DNA of 64,000 bases from Helichrysum umbraculigerum (taxonomy: Eukaryota > Streptophyta > Magnoliopsida > Asterales > Asteraceae): contig CATIUR010000003.1 in assembly GCA_949592205.1 (NCBI GenBank), positions 140,283,259-140,347,258 on the forward strand, written 5' to 3'. Position numbers and translations under genes: made by a program. The notes below the pieces were generated by a model. That model was not told the DNA's origin. It made no database searches and worked only from the letters and a program-made list of their open reading frames with translations. This document shows, one piece after another, positions 45,944 to 57,050 of the stretch. Within the stretch, counting starts at the first letter, position 1. The number at the start of each line of letters is the position of its first letter.

Positions 45944-47685
45944 TGATGAACGCCAAAATGTACTACATTATAGTACTAATCACCCCTGTGTTTAATAGGT
46001 TTCTAATGCATTTTGTATGAATAAGATACTTATTTCATTCATATTTGCATTTAGGAGATTTATTGGAGCTTGGATAAAAAACGAACGGAAAACGAGCTTA
46101 TTTGGAAGAAAAGTTACTAAAAGAATAAAACATTGAACAAGAGAAGATTGGATCGAGGAAAAGAAGCTAAGAGAGTGAAGATAGGCAATATTGGATTGGA
46201 ATAAGTGTAAATGAAGCTCGAATCGGAAAAAGAATGAAAGATGAGCTGAAAATGGAGGAAGAATGTAAAAGCTGAGTTTTCAGACATCTGTTAGTATTTT
46301 GGCCATAACTTTCTCATACGAACTCCGATTGAGGTGATTCAACTTGGAGAATTTAGCTAACACAGAGGGCTACAACTTTCATTTTTTCCATTTTTTCTGA
46401 AAATGCATCCATACGGCGTATGGATGTCCATACTCCGTATGGACTGAAAAACTGGGCTGAAACCTCTTATCGCGGGCTGGACTGATGGGCTTTTACATCC
46501 ATACGCCGTATGGAATTCCATACGCCGTATGGATGACTTTTTCAGCTATTTTAGTCCGATTTTAGGGTTTTCACTTCAGAACTTCACACAAACCAAAACC
46601 ATTCGACCAGAGACGATTAGAGGGGGTTTTTCCCTCATTTCGGGAGCTTTTTGAAGGATTAGAAGCTTAGAGAATCAAAGGCTTTCACTCGTTCAATCAT
46701 TCTTTCGATTTCTCGGTTCGAATACTTTAATCCTTTTCATTTGATTATGATTTCGGTTATGTTTTCGTTTCTGATTTTCTGGAACATTATGAGTAGCTAA
46801 ATCTTTATTGTATTTGCTTGGATGATGATACTTAGATGATGATTTGATTATTGAATTGCGGATTATATCGGATTTTATGAATGTTTATGTGTTTATTTGA
46901 TGATCCTTGGTTATTTATTGATTATTAGTGATTATCTAACGTGATTTTATGATTAATTGAGATTGAGTTCCTTTTGATTATAGAATTATTGATAATTGTT
47001 GATTTTGATTGACGATTATTGCTGAATATATTGAGTTTGACAGGTTAGGGTTAATTATTGGTAATAATCATTAATGAACAAGATAACTATTATTAGTTAT
47101 AAACTTTGTTGATTCAAGTTATAAGAATAGATCACATAAACGGTGTAGGTTTAATTTAGAACACAATTTGGTGGGCAACGTTAAATTGAACTGTTAGCGT
47201 GTTGAAAACAACTTTATGTCTTTCTTAATTGGGTTTAATCAACTTATCTTGTAAGGAGGGTTGGTACAACTGTCATATCACAATAAAATCCGTATGTTAG
47301 CAATTCAATAAAGTGATAATCAGATTCTAAGGAAAGTAGTCCAAGCGAATGCATCTTTCTTACCATTTGAATCAAGTATCTATATTTGATTAATTGTTTT
47401 CTTAATTATTATTTATTTCATTTCAGTTTTTAATTTAAAACTATATTACATAATTGTTAGCCAATTGTTCGATCGGAACTAAAACGCCCCCCAATATTCA
47501 TTGTTTTCATTATGTGTAATAATTTTCAATTTATTTGTAATTGACATCCGTTCCTCGTGTTCGACTCGGACTTACCAAGTCTATACTGACATTCGATCAG
47601 GTATTCTTGCCTGGTTGTGTGAAAAGTATTAATAAGGTATTTCCATTTCTAAATAATAAAACAGGACGCGCTTTCACACGCATCA
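45944..47685 (+). repeat. Athila-like 3' LTR
   Basis: Near-identical to the 5' LTR. It has a 9-bp insertion (ATTTAGCTA-like) near 46353 and four palindromes at 46409-46532. Confidence 0.92.
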
Positions 47686-48389
47686 AAGATGATCACGATG
47701 ATGATGATGATGATGATACTTGCTTGTTGCTACTGATCTTTGTTGTTGTTGATTTGTTGTTAATGTTTTCAGTTTGGAGATGAAGAATCGAAAGAGAGCA
47801 GAGAACAAAGAGATAGATGAAATGGAAATGAGAAGGAGAAGGGTGTGTTTGGGTGCAGTGAGCTCACGGGCAAGATCCTCAATTTGTGGATCTTGTCCAG
47901 TTCAATAATGCAAAAGGGGTAGTATTAAACCCCGTGTTCTTGTACCCGATCGTATAAAAATGAAATACTCTTAATCCTAAAAATTATTAATTGTATTTTC
48001 GAACTATCTTTGAGTCAAAGTATTCTATAAAAATACTATTTTTGAGATATAAAATATATCTTTGTTTTAAGTTTGGGGGACGGATATGGTTCGAATGGTT
48101 TCGTCGCGTTAAGTACGATTTGAGTATAACGAAATATGTTTTATTTTTATCCAAGTAAATAATAATTATTATTTTCAATAATAACACATTATCTATAAGT
48201 TTTGGCATGGATGTTTTGATTTGTACGATACATAATACTTTATATATTATCAAAAGAATATATAATAAATAATGAGTGTATTAAATAATAATTCCATATT
48301 ACTTAATACTTGTGTTCACCAACGCCCGTATAAATGAATCGGAATTTGGCCGATTTTTGATAATGCACGATTAAATTTTTAATCGCGTA

Positions 48390-48392
<3 letters not shown>

Positions 48393-48460
<68 letters not shown>
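48393..48460. repeat. (AT)n microsatellite, ~68 bp
   Basis: Pure AT dinucleotides near the minus-strand LTR's start. Confidence 0.97.
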
Positions 48461-48462
<2 letters not shown>

Positions 48463-48592
48463 CAATATACATATTGATACATACAATTAGCCTAACACAG
48501 AACTAATTACATGTATTAACAAAATGATTAGGACCTAATAACTAGTCCTAATTTGACGGGTGTCACACAGCGGTTGGAAGCCGAAATCAGGA

Positions 48593-48645
48593 ATCCCACA
48601 TCGGCCAGAAACCAAACCCCAAGCCAACCTCTCCCTATATAAATA
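48593..48645 (+). promoter_or_regulatory. snRNA-type promoter motifs in the solo Copia LTR
   Basis: ATCCCACATCG at 48593-48603 still fits RTCCCACATCG, and TATAAATA at 48638-48645 keeps 34 bp between, although the sequence between has diverged from the other two LTRs. Confidence 0.65.
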
Positions 48646-49611
48646 GGTGCCTAGCCTAAGCTTTCCAATCATCCCAGATTCGAATTTAGTTCGTTTCTTT
48701 CTCTCTTTCTCATTCATAATCATTGTAAGAGTTTACACGACGTAGAGTCGGGACCTTAGGATTTGGAGTTTCTCTTGGTTCTTGGGTGTGAAGCATTAGA
48801 GGTATTCTATTTTGGGTACTTGCCTTCAAAGCGTGGAAGGTCGAGCAACGAGTCTGCGTGAAGGTCAAGCAAGGAGTCTGCGCGTGAGAAATTGGTTTTC
48901 TCAAAGGTTAGTATTTTCTCATTTATCTATTTATTTTGTTATTGTTAATAGGTTTATTAAGTCAAGGTTCTTTAGAGTTTAATTTCCTAGTTGCTCTAGA
49001 TTAATTGTTATTTTCCGCTGTATATGTTAATCTAGTTAGGGAATAGAAAACCCAACAAGGTTTTCCAACAATTACATTTGGATTGCGATCCAACGATTTA
49101 CAAACAATTACTCAAACATGGTTTGACTACTATATACTAAACTTGTGAATTCACTCAACAATTTTGTTGACGATTCCTACTATGTTTTTCATGGAATTAG
49201 CAACACAAGTAAGACTGCATGCATTTTGGAACGACGACACCCGAGACGAATTAGGATGCCACATTTTGGAAATGAACGAGATTTCTTTAGTATAACTAAT
49301 ACATTTTAGTCATACTTACGAAATCTCCTTTTAAATTATATATTCACGAAACGGTTGTATTTTATCAACACTACTACTTCTACGACTTTGATAAGTCGTA
49401 GCTTTTGTAATAACCATCTATTTATGCATCTTAATTACTTGTTCTGCAATAATCATATGCTCTGTGCGTGAATGTCCAATGTTGACGTCACGACTCCCAC
49501 TGTACACACTAATGCTTCCGCTAATCACTTGATAACTACGATTACCGTTTTGGGGGTGTGACATGATGCATTATAAATGTGAACATTAAATTCAGTTTGT
49601 AGTTTTATTTA

Positions 49612-50062
49612 GAAGAGGGGTTTTGCTAACGTGTGTCACAGACACACGTTAAACTGCATTTAATGAACCCCTAATTTTCTTAAATATTAAAATTTGTAAT
49701 TAATCTATGCATGAAAATTATAAATATTAGATAAAATTAATGAGTATTAAATGTAATTGTTAATAGTTTGGTTTGGCTAACTAGTGTCCTAAGGCACAAG
49801 TTTACGAGTATTAAATGAAGTCTCATACTTATTATTTAATTAAAAATCAACCTAAACATGAAAGGAATTAACTTAGTTAATGAGTATTAATTGTATTTTA
49901 TAGATAATTATATAAACTTTAAGTTTATTACATACTTATTAAATTATGTCCTTAGGGCTCTATTTAGCCAAACCCATGTTAATATTTAGAAATTTTCAGA
50001 TTTTATTAAATACACCTTATCGTATGTCACGGGAAACATATTAGCAAACCTTTTAAAAAAAA
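49612..50062. mobile_element. Probable MITE with a second MITE inside
   Basis: GGTTTTGCTAACGTGTGTCAC on the left faces an inverted GGTTTGCTAATATGTTTCCC on the right (50025-50058). I cannot fix its target duplication. Near the left end, AACGTGTGTC and GACACACGTT (49628-49650) form a perfect hairpin with a 3-base loop. Confidence 0.4.
49766..49976. mobile_element. Nested MITE, 211 bp
   Basis: TTTGGTTTGGCTAACTAG faces an inverted TGGGTTTGGCTAAATAG, flanked by TGTTAATA on both sides (49758-49765, 49977-49984). The 8-bp duplication fits hAT, though a 9-bp MULE-type one with a mismatch is possible. Confidence 0.65.
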
Positions 50063-50597
50063 CCTAGATTCACTCATTCAATGTTATTTTATTTTATTAT
50101 TACAGTAGAACTAATTAATTACATTATAATTATCATCGTAAACCAATTTAATAAAAAATTATTGAAAACTAGCATATAATCCGCGCTATGCAACGAATTT
50201 TAGTACTTCAATGCGTACGGATTATGCGTGATTGTGAGTTGATAACATTAATTTGTGCGTATGTAGAGTTTGTGATTCGGGATACAGTAAGTTAAGAATG
50301 AAAAATATGTGAAACTGATGGGGTTATATTTTAAAAATGAGAATGACAATTAGACAACTATATATGAAAATGTTGAGTTTTATTGTTAAGAATTTCTATA
50401 AATAAACTACCGAGATGCTTTATATATTAGTATATGGGTATTGATAAATGCAACAAATTTTTTTGATACCTACACCATATTTATGCTTCACAGTCTTGTA
50501 CAGTACATATCCTAATGCATATAATTTGGTGTAAGCATCAATTTTGGTGGTACATCTATCAGCTCCCTTAGTATATACGGAGTATATATAGATAGAT

Positions 50598-51391
50598 GGG
50601 TAATGTTCAAATGAGACTAAAAATTTGTGTGAGGATAGAGGAACCAATGATACGGTGTCATGTGTACAAAGAGAATACAAAACCCATTTACCCATTAAGT
50701 TAAATATCTCACAAACGACAAATCGAAAAATTATAAAAATTGCACCATTAGATTCAGCGTTTGATCCTCTTCGATTTGCCGTCCATTAAGGCATACCTTC
50801 GACGAGTTTTTTTTTTCCATTATTTTTAGTGGGTTTCACATTACTAACACGTGTGTTACAGTGTTGCGTTTAGGGTTTAGGGTTTGGGGTTTAGGGGTTA
50901 GGGTTTAGGGTTGGGAATTTGGGGTTTCGTCCCGAAACCCCAAATTTCCAACCCTAAACCCTAACCCCTAAACCCCAAACCCTAAACCCTAAACACTTTA
51001 TAAAACTCTAAACCCTAAATCATACTAAACCCTAAACCCTAAACCCTGCTAAACCCTAACACTAAACCCTACTAAACCCTAACTCTAAACCCTAACCCTA
51101 AACCCTAAATCAAATGTATAATCAATCACTAACACATGTGTTACTAATATGTAGAACCCACCAAAAAAATGAAAAAAAAAAGTTCGTCGGAAGTATGCCT
51201 TGATGTACGGCAAATCGAAGATGATAAAACGCTGAAAAATATGGTGCAATTTTCATGATTTTTCGACTTGTCGTTTGTGAGATATTTAATTTTTAAAAAC
51301 GTGGATGAGAGAGAAAAAAGTGACACATGGCATATTGTGGTTGGTTCCTCCATTCTCACACAAAATAAATGGTCTCAATTGAACTATTCTC
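50598..51391. mobile_element. MULE-type foldback element with a telomere-like core (copy 2)
   Basis: Same family and build as 13222-14031: ends GGGTAATGTTCAAATGAG and, inverted, GAGAATAGTTCAATTGAG, near-mirror halves and a telomere-like centre. Flanks ATAGATAGAT and ATAGACTGAT agree at 8 of 10 positions. Confidence 0.75.
50870..51112. repeat. Telomere-like repeats in foldback copy 2
   Basis: GTTTAGGGTTTAGGG runs turn near 50935 into CCCTAAACCCTAA runs. The right side is longer and mixed with CTAAACCCTACTAAACC-type variants, as in copy 1. Confidence 0.85.
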
Positions 51392-51401
51392 ATAGACTGA
51401 T

Positions 51402-53359
51402 ACACACTATAAAAAGGGGTGAAAATGTAAAATATACTAATATAATAATTTACCATCATTATCATAGTAATTTGTACGCCTTGCTATAAAGCTTGTACTA
51501 ATTATATTTTACTAATTTAATTACGGAGTTTTTTATTGGTTAATGACATCATGCACGTCAAAACCGCATACTAACCTCCCTTTCCGTTTATAGCCTTTGA
51601 TCTCTTTTTTTATTTTCCCCAAATTCATTTATACAGAAAAGCTTTTTAGATTCGAGAGAGAAAATCGATCTTCTTCATCGCAACCTAAAATTTAGGTTTC
51701 AATCGCTCGCTCGCTTGTCGTTACTCCGTCATTTTTCACCGATCATCATGTAAGATATTGTTCGCCTAATTTTGTTTTATCGTCAAATTAGTCGCTATAT
51801 ATTGATAGATGATCTAATTTCATTTATTTGCTCCGTTCTTCAATCTGTTTGTTCGTGTTTATGCGTTGAGGCTTTATTTGATCAGCTGCCTGCTTATTTA
51901 CAATTTAGGTTAAATATCGTTGCATTTGCTACTATATATATAATATTTGTATATATTGTGCGTGTTTGAATTATCGTTTGCGTTTGTGGCTAAATTTTGT
52001 TGTGTATAGATATATATTATGATCTCTCAGCTTTGAAGTACCTAATGGAATAATAAGTTATCACAGGTTATTTGTTGATGTGAAATAGATACGTTGCAGA
52101 CAGTTGACAAGCTACTGTAGCTTGACTATGCATATGCTTGTTTTTCACTTTTATTTGAGATATTATCGGGTGATCTTATTGCATTTGTTACACTTCATAT
52201 GAAGATTTAGTGGTGTATGTGTATCTAGACATGTTTGTTGGGTCGTGCATATGGAATTCGATTGGTGATAAACTGATAATCGTGCCATCTCGAATTATAT
52301 GTTTAAGTTTTTTTATATTATGTAGTTTCTGAATTATTGAAGTTACTGTGTATGAAGTGATTGAGCTACAAGGCATGTGTAGTTTTGTATATGTGTAATT
52401 TATGTATGCCAGAGCTAGTTTCTCCATGGATTATTGAAAGGCAATTTGAATGTTAGTTTCCGATAGACGAACAAGGCCCTTGCACAGTTGTTAAGGTAAA
52501 TTTTGCAGTTGAAATCTCAATGAAACTAAGCTACTCAGTGTTGTGGAGTTATGAGGGAAAGTGAAATACAGATTATAGGCTCGGATAGGTTTTAGTTCAC
52601 GAACAGGAATTGGTGTCTGATTTTAAGGCCTTACTGCTATTAGATCATGTATACTTTTTTGAGATATAGTATAAGTCTTTTGTTCATAAAAAATGTTAAT
52701 AGTAAAACAATCTAAAATGAAGACCATGTATACTTTTATGCTATAGTTTGGGTAGAGTCGGTGGAGCATGTGTTCATTTATATTAAATATCTGAAGATTT
52801 GTTATTGCCACCTCCAAACCCATGAGATCTAATGTTGCATCAACTCCACAAATGCCTTTGGAGACTTCAACTAAGAAGGTGGCATATGTGCAAAGGAGAC
52901 TGTTTCCTTGCAAACCTCTTGCTTTCTTTCTTTTTTATTTTTAGAGGAGTACCAGTTGGAAACATATACTGCATTGAGAAATGAGAACTACAAAAGTTAA
53001 GGTTTGAAATCTCGAGTTAGCCAGCATAAATGATCTCTTAGTAATATAATTGAATTTATTGATAGATAGTAATTGTCATGTATCATAATATGAATCATAT
53101 CATGAAATTTAGTTATTTTTTGAAGTACTTGAGAAATAGTAACTACAACAACCCTTTATATGTTCTCCCATCTCTTTTGTGTATGATCATATGGATTTGA
53201 AATGAAATATAGCTTTAAGTGAAAGCTCTGATGCATGGTTCATTTGTTTAGAAGCTTGTGTCTGTAGTTATATCAAATGATAACTATAATAAATTCGTCT
53301 TCATTAATTTATTTTTCTTTTTTATTGGTACACGAGAAGTCGTTTGACGAACTAAGACA
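51402..53359 (+). promoter_or_regulatory. Promoter, leader exon and leader intron of the CID gene
   Basis: A CT-rich leader (about 51645-51749: AGAGAGAAAATCGATC, GCTCGCTCGCTTG) ends at a GTAAGA donor at 51750. The intron, about 1.6 kb, would end at an AG near 53340, just before the ATG at 53360. The frames inside are not genes. Leader and intron are inferred. Confidence 0.5.
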
Positions 53360-54621
53360 ATGAAGGCAAGGGCATCTTCGTTGAATCCATATGCTACTTC
53401 ATACATTCCGCTCTCTAAAAGAGGGGCAGCTGATGAAAGTAAAGGCTATGATCCTGGGAGTACCACACACAACCAGTCTCTGAGATACGCTGGGAATCAT
53501 GATGCTTCTGCTGCTGTGCCCGAGAATCCTGATAGCTTGAAACTTAAGAGTGATTCTGGTTTTGACTCTTATGGTTCATCATCACATAGCACAGAGTTAG
53601 CTGGAAAACAAGCCTTGGATGTTGATCATGACATGAATTTGGCATATCTTCAGATGATCTTTTCTGGTGTATCCGATGAGTCTCTTTCCAGTGTCTATAC
53701 AGCATGCGGAGGTGATATGGAAGCTACAGTTGAAATGCTGAATCAACTTGAGGTATAACTTACTGTTTATCGAATGGAATCATTTCAATATTTCATGCTA
53801 CACATGCGTTTCACACATACAGACTCTACACCGTGGCCTTCTATTTTTTTATTTTATTTTTATCTTGGGTAAATAGTATTTGCTGATGGCAAGTGGCCTT
53901 CTATCTGTTTATTTTTCACCCCCTCATTCTCATAAAAATGTGAAAGTCTTGAACTGGCATATAGTTTCAAGTGTCTCATTGTCTAAAGCCAAACAATGAT
54001 GATCTCATGGGGTGTAGGTTATGTTAGCTAAAAGTTTGTGTAAGATATGTATATATGTATGAAGGGGGATATTTTAGCTACATTCACATTTAGCCAATTC
54101 TCAAATAAAATTTAATTTATCAATTGAAAACCACAAAGTTTCCATACTTACACATATGTGGTGATGTGGAAAATGTATTCTTTGAAAATCATTGATTATT
54201 TTGGAAATTATTTTACTTTTTTTAACAGATTACTATAGATAATTTAGTTTCATTATAATGTAGCTAACATTTACCCATATAAGCATGGGTAAATTTAGCT
54301 TCATGATAATGTAGCTAAATTTAGCTTCATGATAATGTAGCTAAATTTAGCTTCATGATAATGTAGCTAACTTTTGGAGGGGATGAGTCTCAAATTATAA
54401 AATTTCAATATTTTTATTTGTGCCCTTCCTTTTTGAGATAACTGGATTATCTGTAATTTTTGCAGCTGCCTAGTGGTGATTTTACTGAGAATCTTCCAGA
54501 CTCGTTAGACATTGGTGATGTTTCAGAAGCTGGATCATCTAGTGAGGGTGGATCTCAGAAACTGAAGAAAGTGGCTGTTAGTGAAGGCAGTTGGTGGACC
54601 CAGACACCATCTTCTAAGTAA
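53360..54621 (+). CDS. PAM2/CUE protein, CID5/CID6-like (poly(A)-binding-protein interactor)
   Basis: Exons 53360-53752 (131 codons, phase 0, GTATAA donor) and 54466-54621 (51 codons plus stop) give 182 aa. Residues 6-16 (SSLNPYATSYIP) are a PAM2 motif, which binds the MLLE domain of poly(A)-binding protein. Residues ~90-131 (DMNLAYLQMIFSGVSDES..VYTACGGDMEATVEMLNQLE) are a CUE domain, a small ubiquitin-binding fold. The C-terminus is short, acidic and ends SWWTQTPSSK. This is the layout of Arabidopsis CTC-interacting-domain proteins CID5/CID6; which of the two is not decided. Without exon 2 the protein would stop just after the CUE domain. Confidence 0.87.
54236..54376. repeat. Tandem repeat in the CID intron
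   Basis: About four copies of a ~26-bp unit, TTTAGCTTCATGATAATG plus TAGCTAAA. The ends of each unit (TTTAGCT and AGCTAAA) are complementary, so each can fold. Confidence 0.85.
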
Positions 54622-57050
54622 ACTTGTGCAACTGCTTTGCTTTCTGTGTAAATTTCATGTGAATTTTGGGAAATCTCTCCCCAGTTGTACAAGTAGGAAA
54701 GCATAGAGTTGTTTTGAGTGTTGTATAGATTGGGGAACTGCTTCTTGTGTTGAAAGTTGCTGTTGGCATTCTGATGGGTAGGTAAACGGTAAACTGTGCC
54801 GTTATCATTCAAATTGAAGCTGGTTTAAGTAGGCATATGGTTGATTTTGGCACAAATTGTATGCGTGATTGAAAACCGAACTTGATGTGTGTTGCTGCTC
54901 AATTTTCACATACAGAGTTATGTTTGGTTATTGAGTTGGTAATCTTTTCTGCTTTTATGTCTGACACCCTTTTTTATAATTTTTGTGTAACAATTCATTG
55001 TTTGGGGTACGCCTAGTGTATTCTGAGTGTGTTGTAGCTCAGCAAACCTGATTTGATGACTAGAGCTGGTACAACTAGCGCAAAGATAGTGTTTGTTGAG
55101 GGCGAGGCATGACAAATGTTGTCCTTAGCCTGTTATATTGGTTGTGGTACATAGATGTGGGTACCAAACCTCGGGTTGAAATTTGCGGTACTTCTAATGT
55201 ACAAAGACTTATTTTTTATGCCATACGTTTCTTATGCCATACCAAAAAGACAAAGGTATTATTTGTTTTAATAAAAACAGATAAATCAGATGGGTCAGCT
55301 AATCAGCCAATTGGCATGGAAAGTAGACATCTAACAGAGGGTGTGGTTTTGTGAGGGGTCGTAACCTGGGTCATGACCCAATATGTTGGATCTGATACAG
55401 AGCATAGGTAAGAGATATGTACACACAGAGTGGGTCGCTTGCATTTGGGCCTGGTGAGTTAGGCCTCAGACTCTCAGAGTGGCGAAGTTGGGCGACCAAC
55501 CAACAGTTTCTCGAATTTCTGGTTGCTGCTTAATAGGCTTTTTAAAGTTACAAAACTTCATATTTCTTCACCGTTTTGAAGCATAAACTCTTATTCTTTT
55601 TTAAACTTTGGAACTTCTTATTAATTCTTTCATACTGGTTGAAGTCGATGTTGAAGTCAAACTTAAACTTATCATCTTGGATGAGGTCTACGGAAAAGTA
55701 TTACGGAATTCATGAATGTGATGATCAAAAATCGAAAATCTGAAATTCTCATTTATCATCATCAATCATCAATGTCTATATATTCTCTGATGTAAATGTT
55801 CTAATCATTATACAAGTTGATTCAACTTATTCCACTATTAGATACAATTTTCATTATACATGCAAATTAATGATATTGGTTTTCTCCAGCAACTCATACA
55901 CTCCATTGAAGTTACTCTACTGCCGAATTACTAGTAGATGACTGTCTTTTGATTTTGGACTATTAACCTCATCTGACACAAACTTGGTATAAAAAATTAA
56001 TTAACTTTATCTTTCCATATATTCAATCCTAGATATTTATTGTGGCACGACTGGAACCATATATTCTTTCCCTTTGAGTAAGCGTCATGTTTTGATCGGA
56101 AATCCAAACTCCATTACACTACTTCGAAAATCCAAACTCCATTACACTACTTGCACCTTATCATTCAGTTCATGTGCACATTACAACAGTTATAAACATA
56201 CACATTTTTTTGGGAAGCACATAGTATAGCTTTCAGCCTAGAACCCTGTCTCTTTCCAAAGAAACCAAATGGGGAAGATCACCGACAGAAAACGTCGATT
56301 ATGTAATTAATGTGCTCATTTCTCTCATCAAGTGACAAGTATTAGTTGCTTTCAAATGACAATCTCTCCAAAAGGGACTGGCTCGTAATACAATTTATGT
56401 ACTGTTCTTCACACAATTCAAGTCCATGAAACCTTACGAGTAGAACCTTTGATGCAGTTTTGAGAATCGACAACTCGAAGTACTCATGAATCATGATCAT
56501 ATATACCTAACTTTATAACAAGATCAACATTTGGGATGCCATTAAGACGAAATAAAGGAAATCTTCTAACTAAAACTATCTCTTGAACCATCTTTCAAAA
56601 ACATCATTTCATGGAATATTAATAAAATCTCGTAGTTTTCAAAATAGTAAGATTACAGACGTAAAACTTAATACGAAATTTGAAAAATCTAGCCAAAATA
56701 CCAATTAAACATTGCTAAAAAATAAAAAACATGCTTTATTTTGAGAGATGTAATTGTTGTAATTATTTATTTTTGAAACATTGCTAAAACAACATAATAA
56801 TCGATGATTACTCTCTAAAATCGTAGTAATGTAAATTTGGGCGCAATAAGGAAGGGTGATAGGCGCCAATTAGACACCCACAAAATCCTTTTTGCCGCTT
56901 CCTTCCACGAACCCCTTCCGTTCCGTTTCCCCCAATTCCATCTTCCACGTTTCCTCCGTCACTAACCGCCGTATGTCGCTCCTCCTAATCAATTATCATC
57001 AATAGTCACTCAATCTATACATACAATTACAAATTCTATACACGACTGAA
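54622..57050. other. Intergenic region between the CID and FGT1 genes
   Basis: 3' UTR of the CID gene at first. A 30-bp direct duplication (GAAAATCCAAACTCCATTAC and onward, to CTACTT) lies near 56098-56155. From about 56870 the DNA becomes C-rich and likely forms the FGT1 promoter and leader. No other gene is supported. Confidence 0.4.

Larger units (their letters stand above)
39769..47685 (+). mobile_element. Athila-like Ty3 element, internally deleted, 7.9 kb
   Basis: Flanked by AAGAT (39764-39768, 47686-47690). LTRs are 39769-41501 (1733 bp) and 45944-47685 (1742 bp), TGATGAACGCC...CGCATCA, almost identical apart from a 9-bp indel and scattered changes. It has an Asp-tRNA-type primer site, an AAGTGGGGGATGTT purine tract and an open gag-protease frame. 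Reverse transcriptase, RNase H and most of integrase are missing; the internal region is only 4.4 kb. Confidence 0.93.
38066..48567 (-). mobile_element. Minus-strand solo LTR, ~2.6 kb, nested in the Copia LTR
   Basis: On the minus strand it begins TGTGACACCCGTC (48567) and ends GGGGGTGTTACA (38066). Duplications are CGGCG (38061-38065) and CAGCG (48568-48572), differing by one CpG-type change. Own sequence: 38066-39768 and 47691-48567. It has the same general plan as G1/G2 and LTR A: leader, GTAAG donor-like site (minus, 39722-39726), palindrome array, then a GGTGAGTCTCATAGCCCG box near 38850-38880. Confidence 0.82.
37676..49057 (+). mobile_element. Solo Copia LTR, interrupted
   Basis: It starts TGTTGGAATAG at 37676 and ends CCCAACA at 49057, flanked by AGGTT (37671-37675, 49058-49062). 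Its own 875 bp (37676-38065 plus 48573-49057) is a diverged relative of the two LTRs above. One palindrome unit of the first pair is missing. ATCCCACATCG (48593-48603) and TATAAATA (48638-48645) keep the 34-bp gap. Confidence 0.9.
21543..49563 (+). mobile_element. Outer solo LTR (G1), ~3.5 kb of its own sequence, holding a 28-kb nest
   Basis: It starts TGTGACACTCC at 21543 and ends GGGGGTGTGACA at 49563, flanked by TGATG on both sides (21538-21542, 49564-49568). Its own sequence is 21543-21570, 34663-37675 and 49063-49563. It belongs with the solo LTR at 29552-33021: similar termini, similar length and the same GCGACACT/AGTGTCGC palindromes. With no PBS, PPT or internal region of its own, it is a solo LTR left by recombination. 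Confidence 0.85.
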
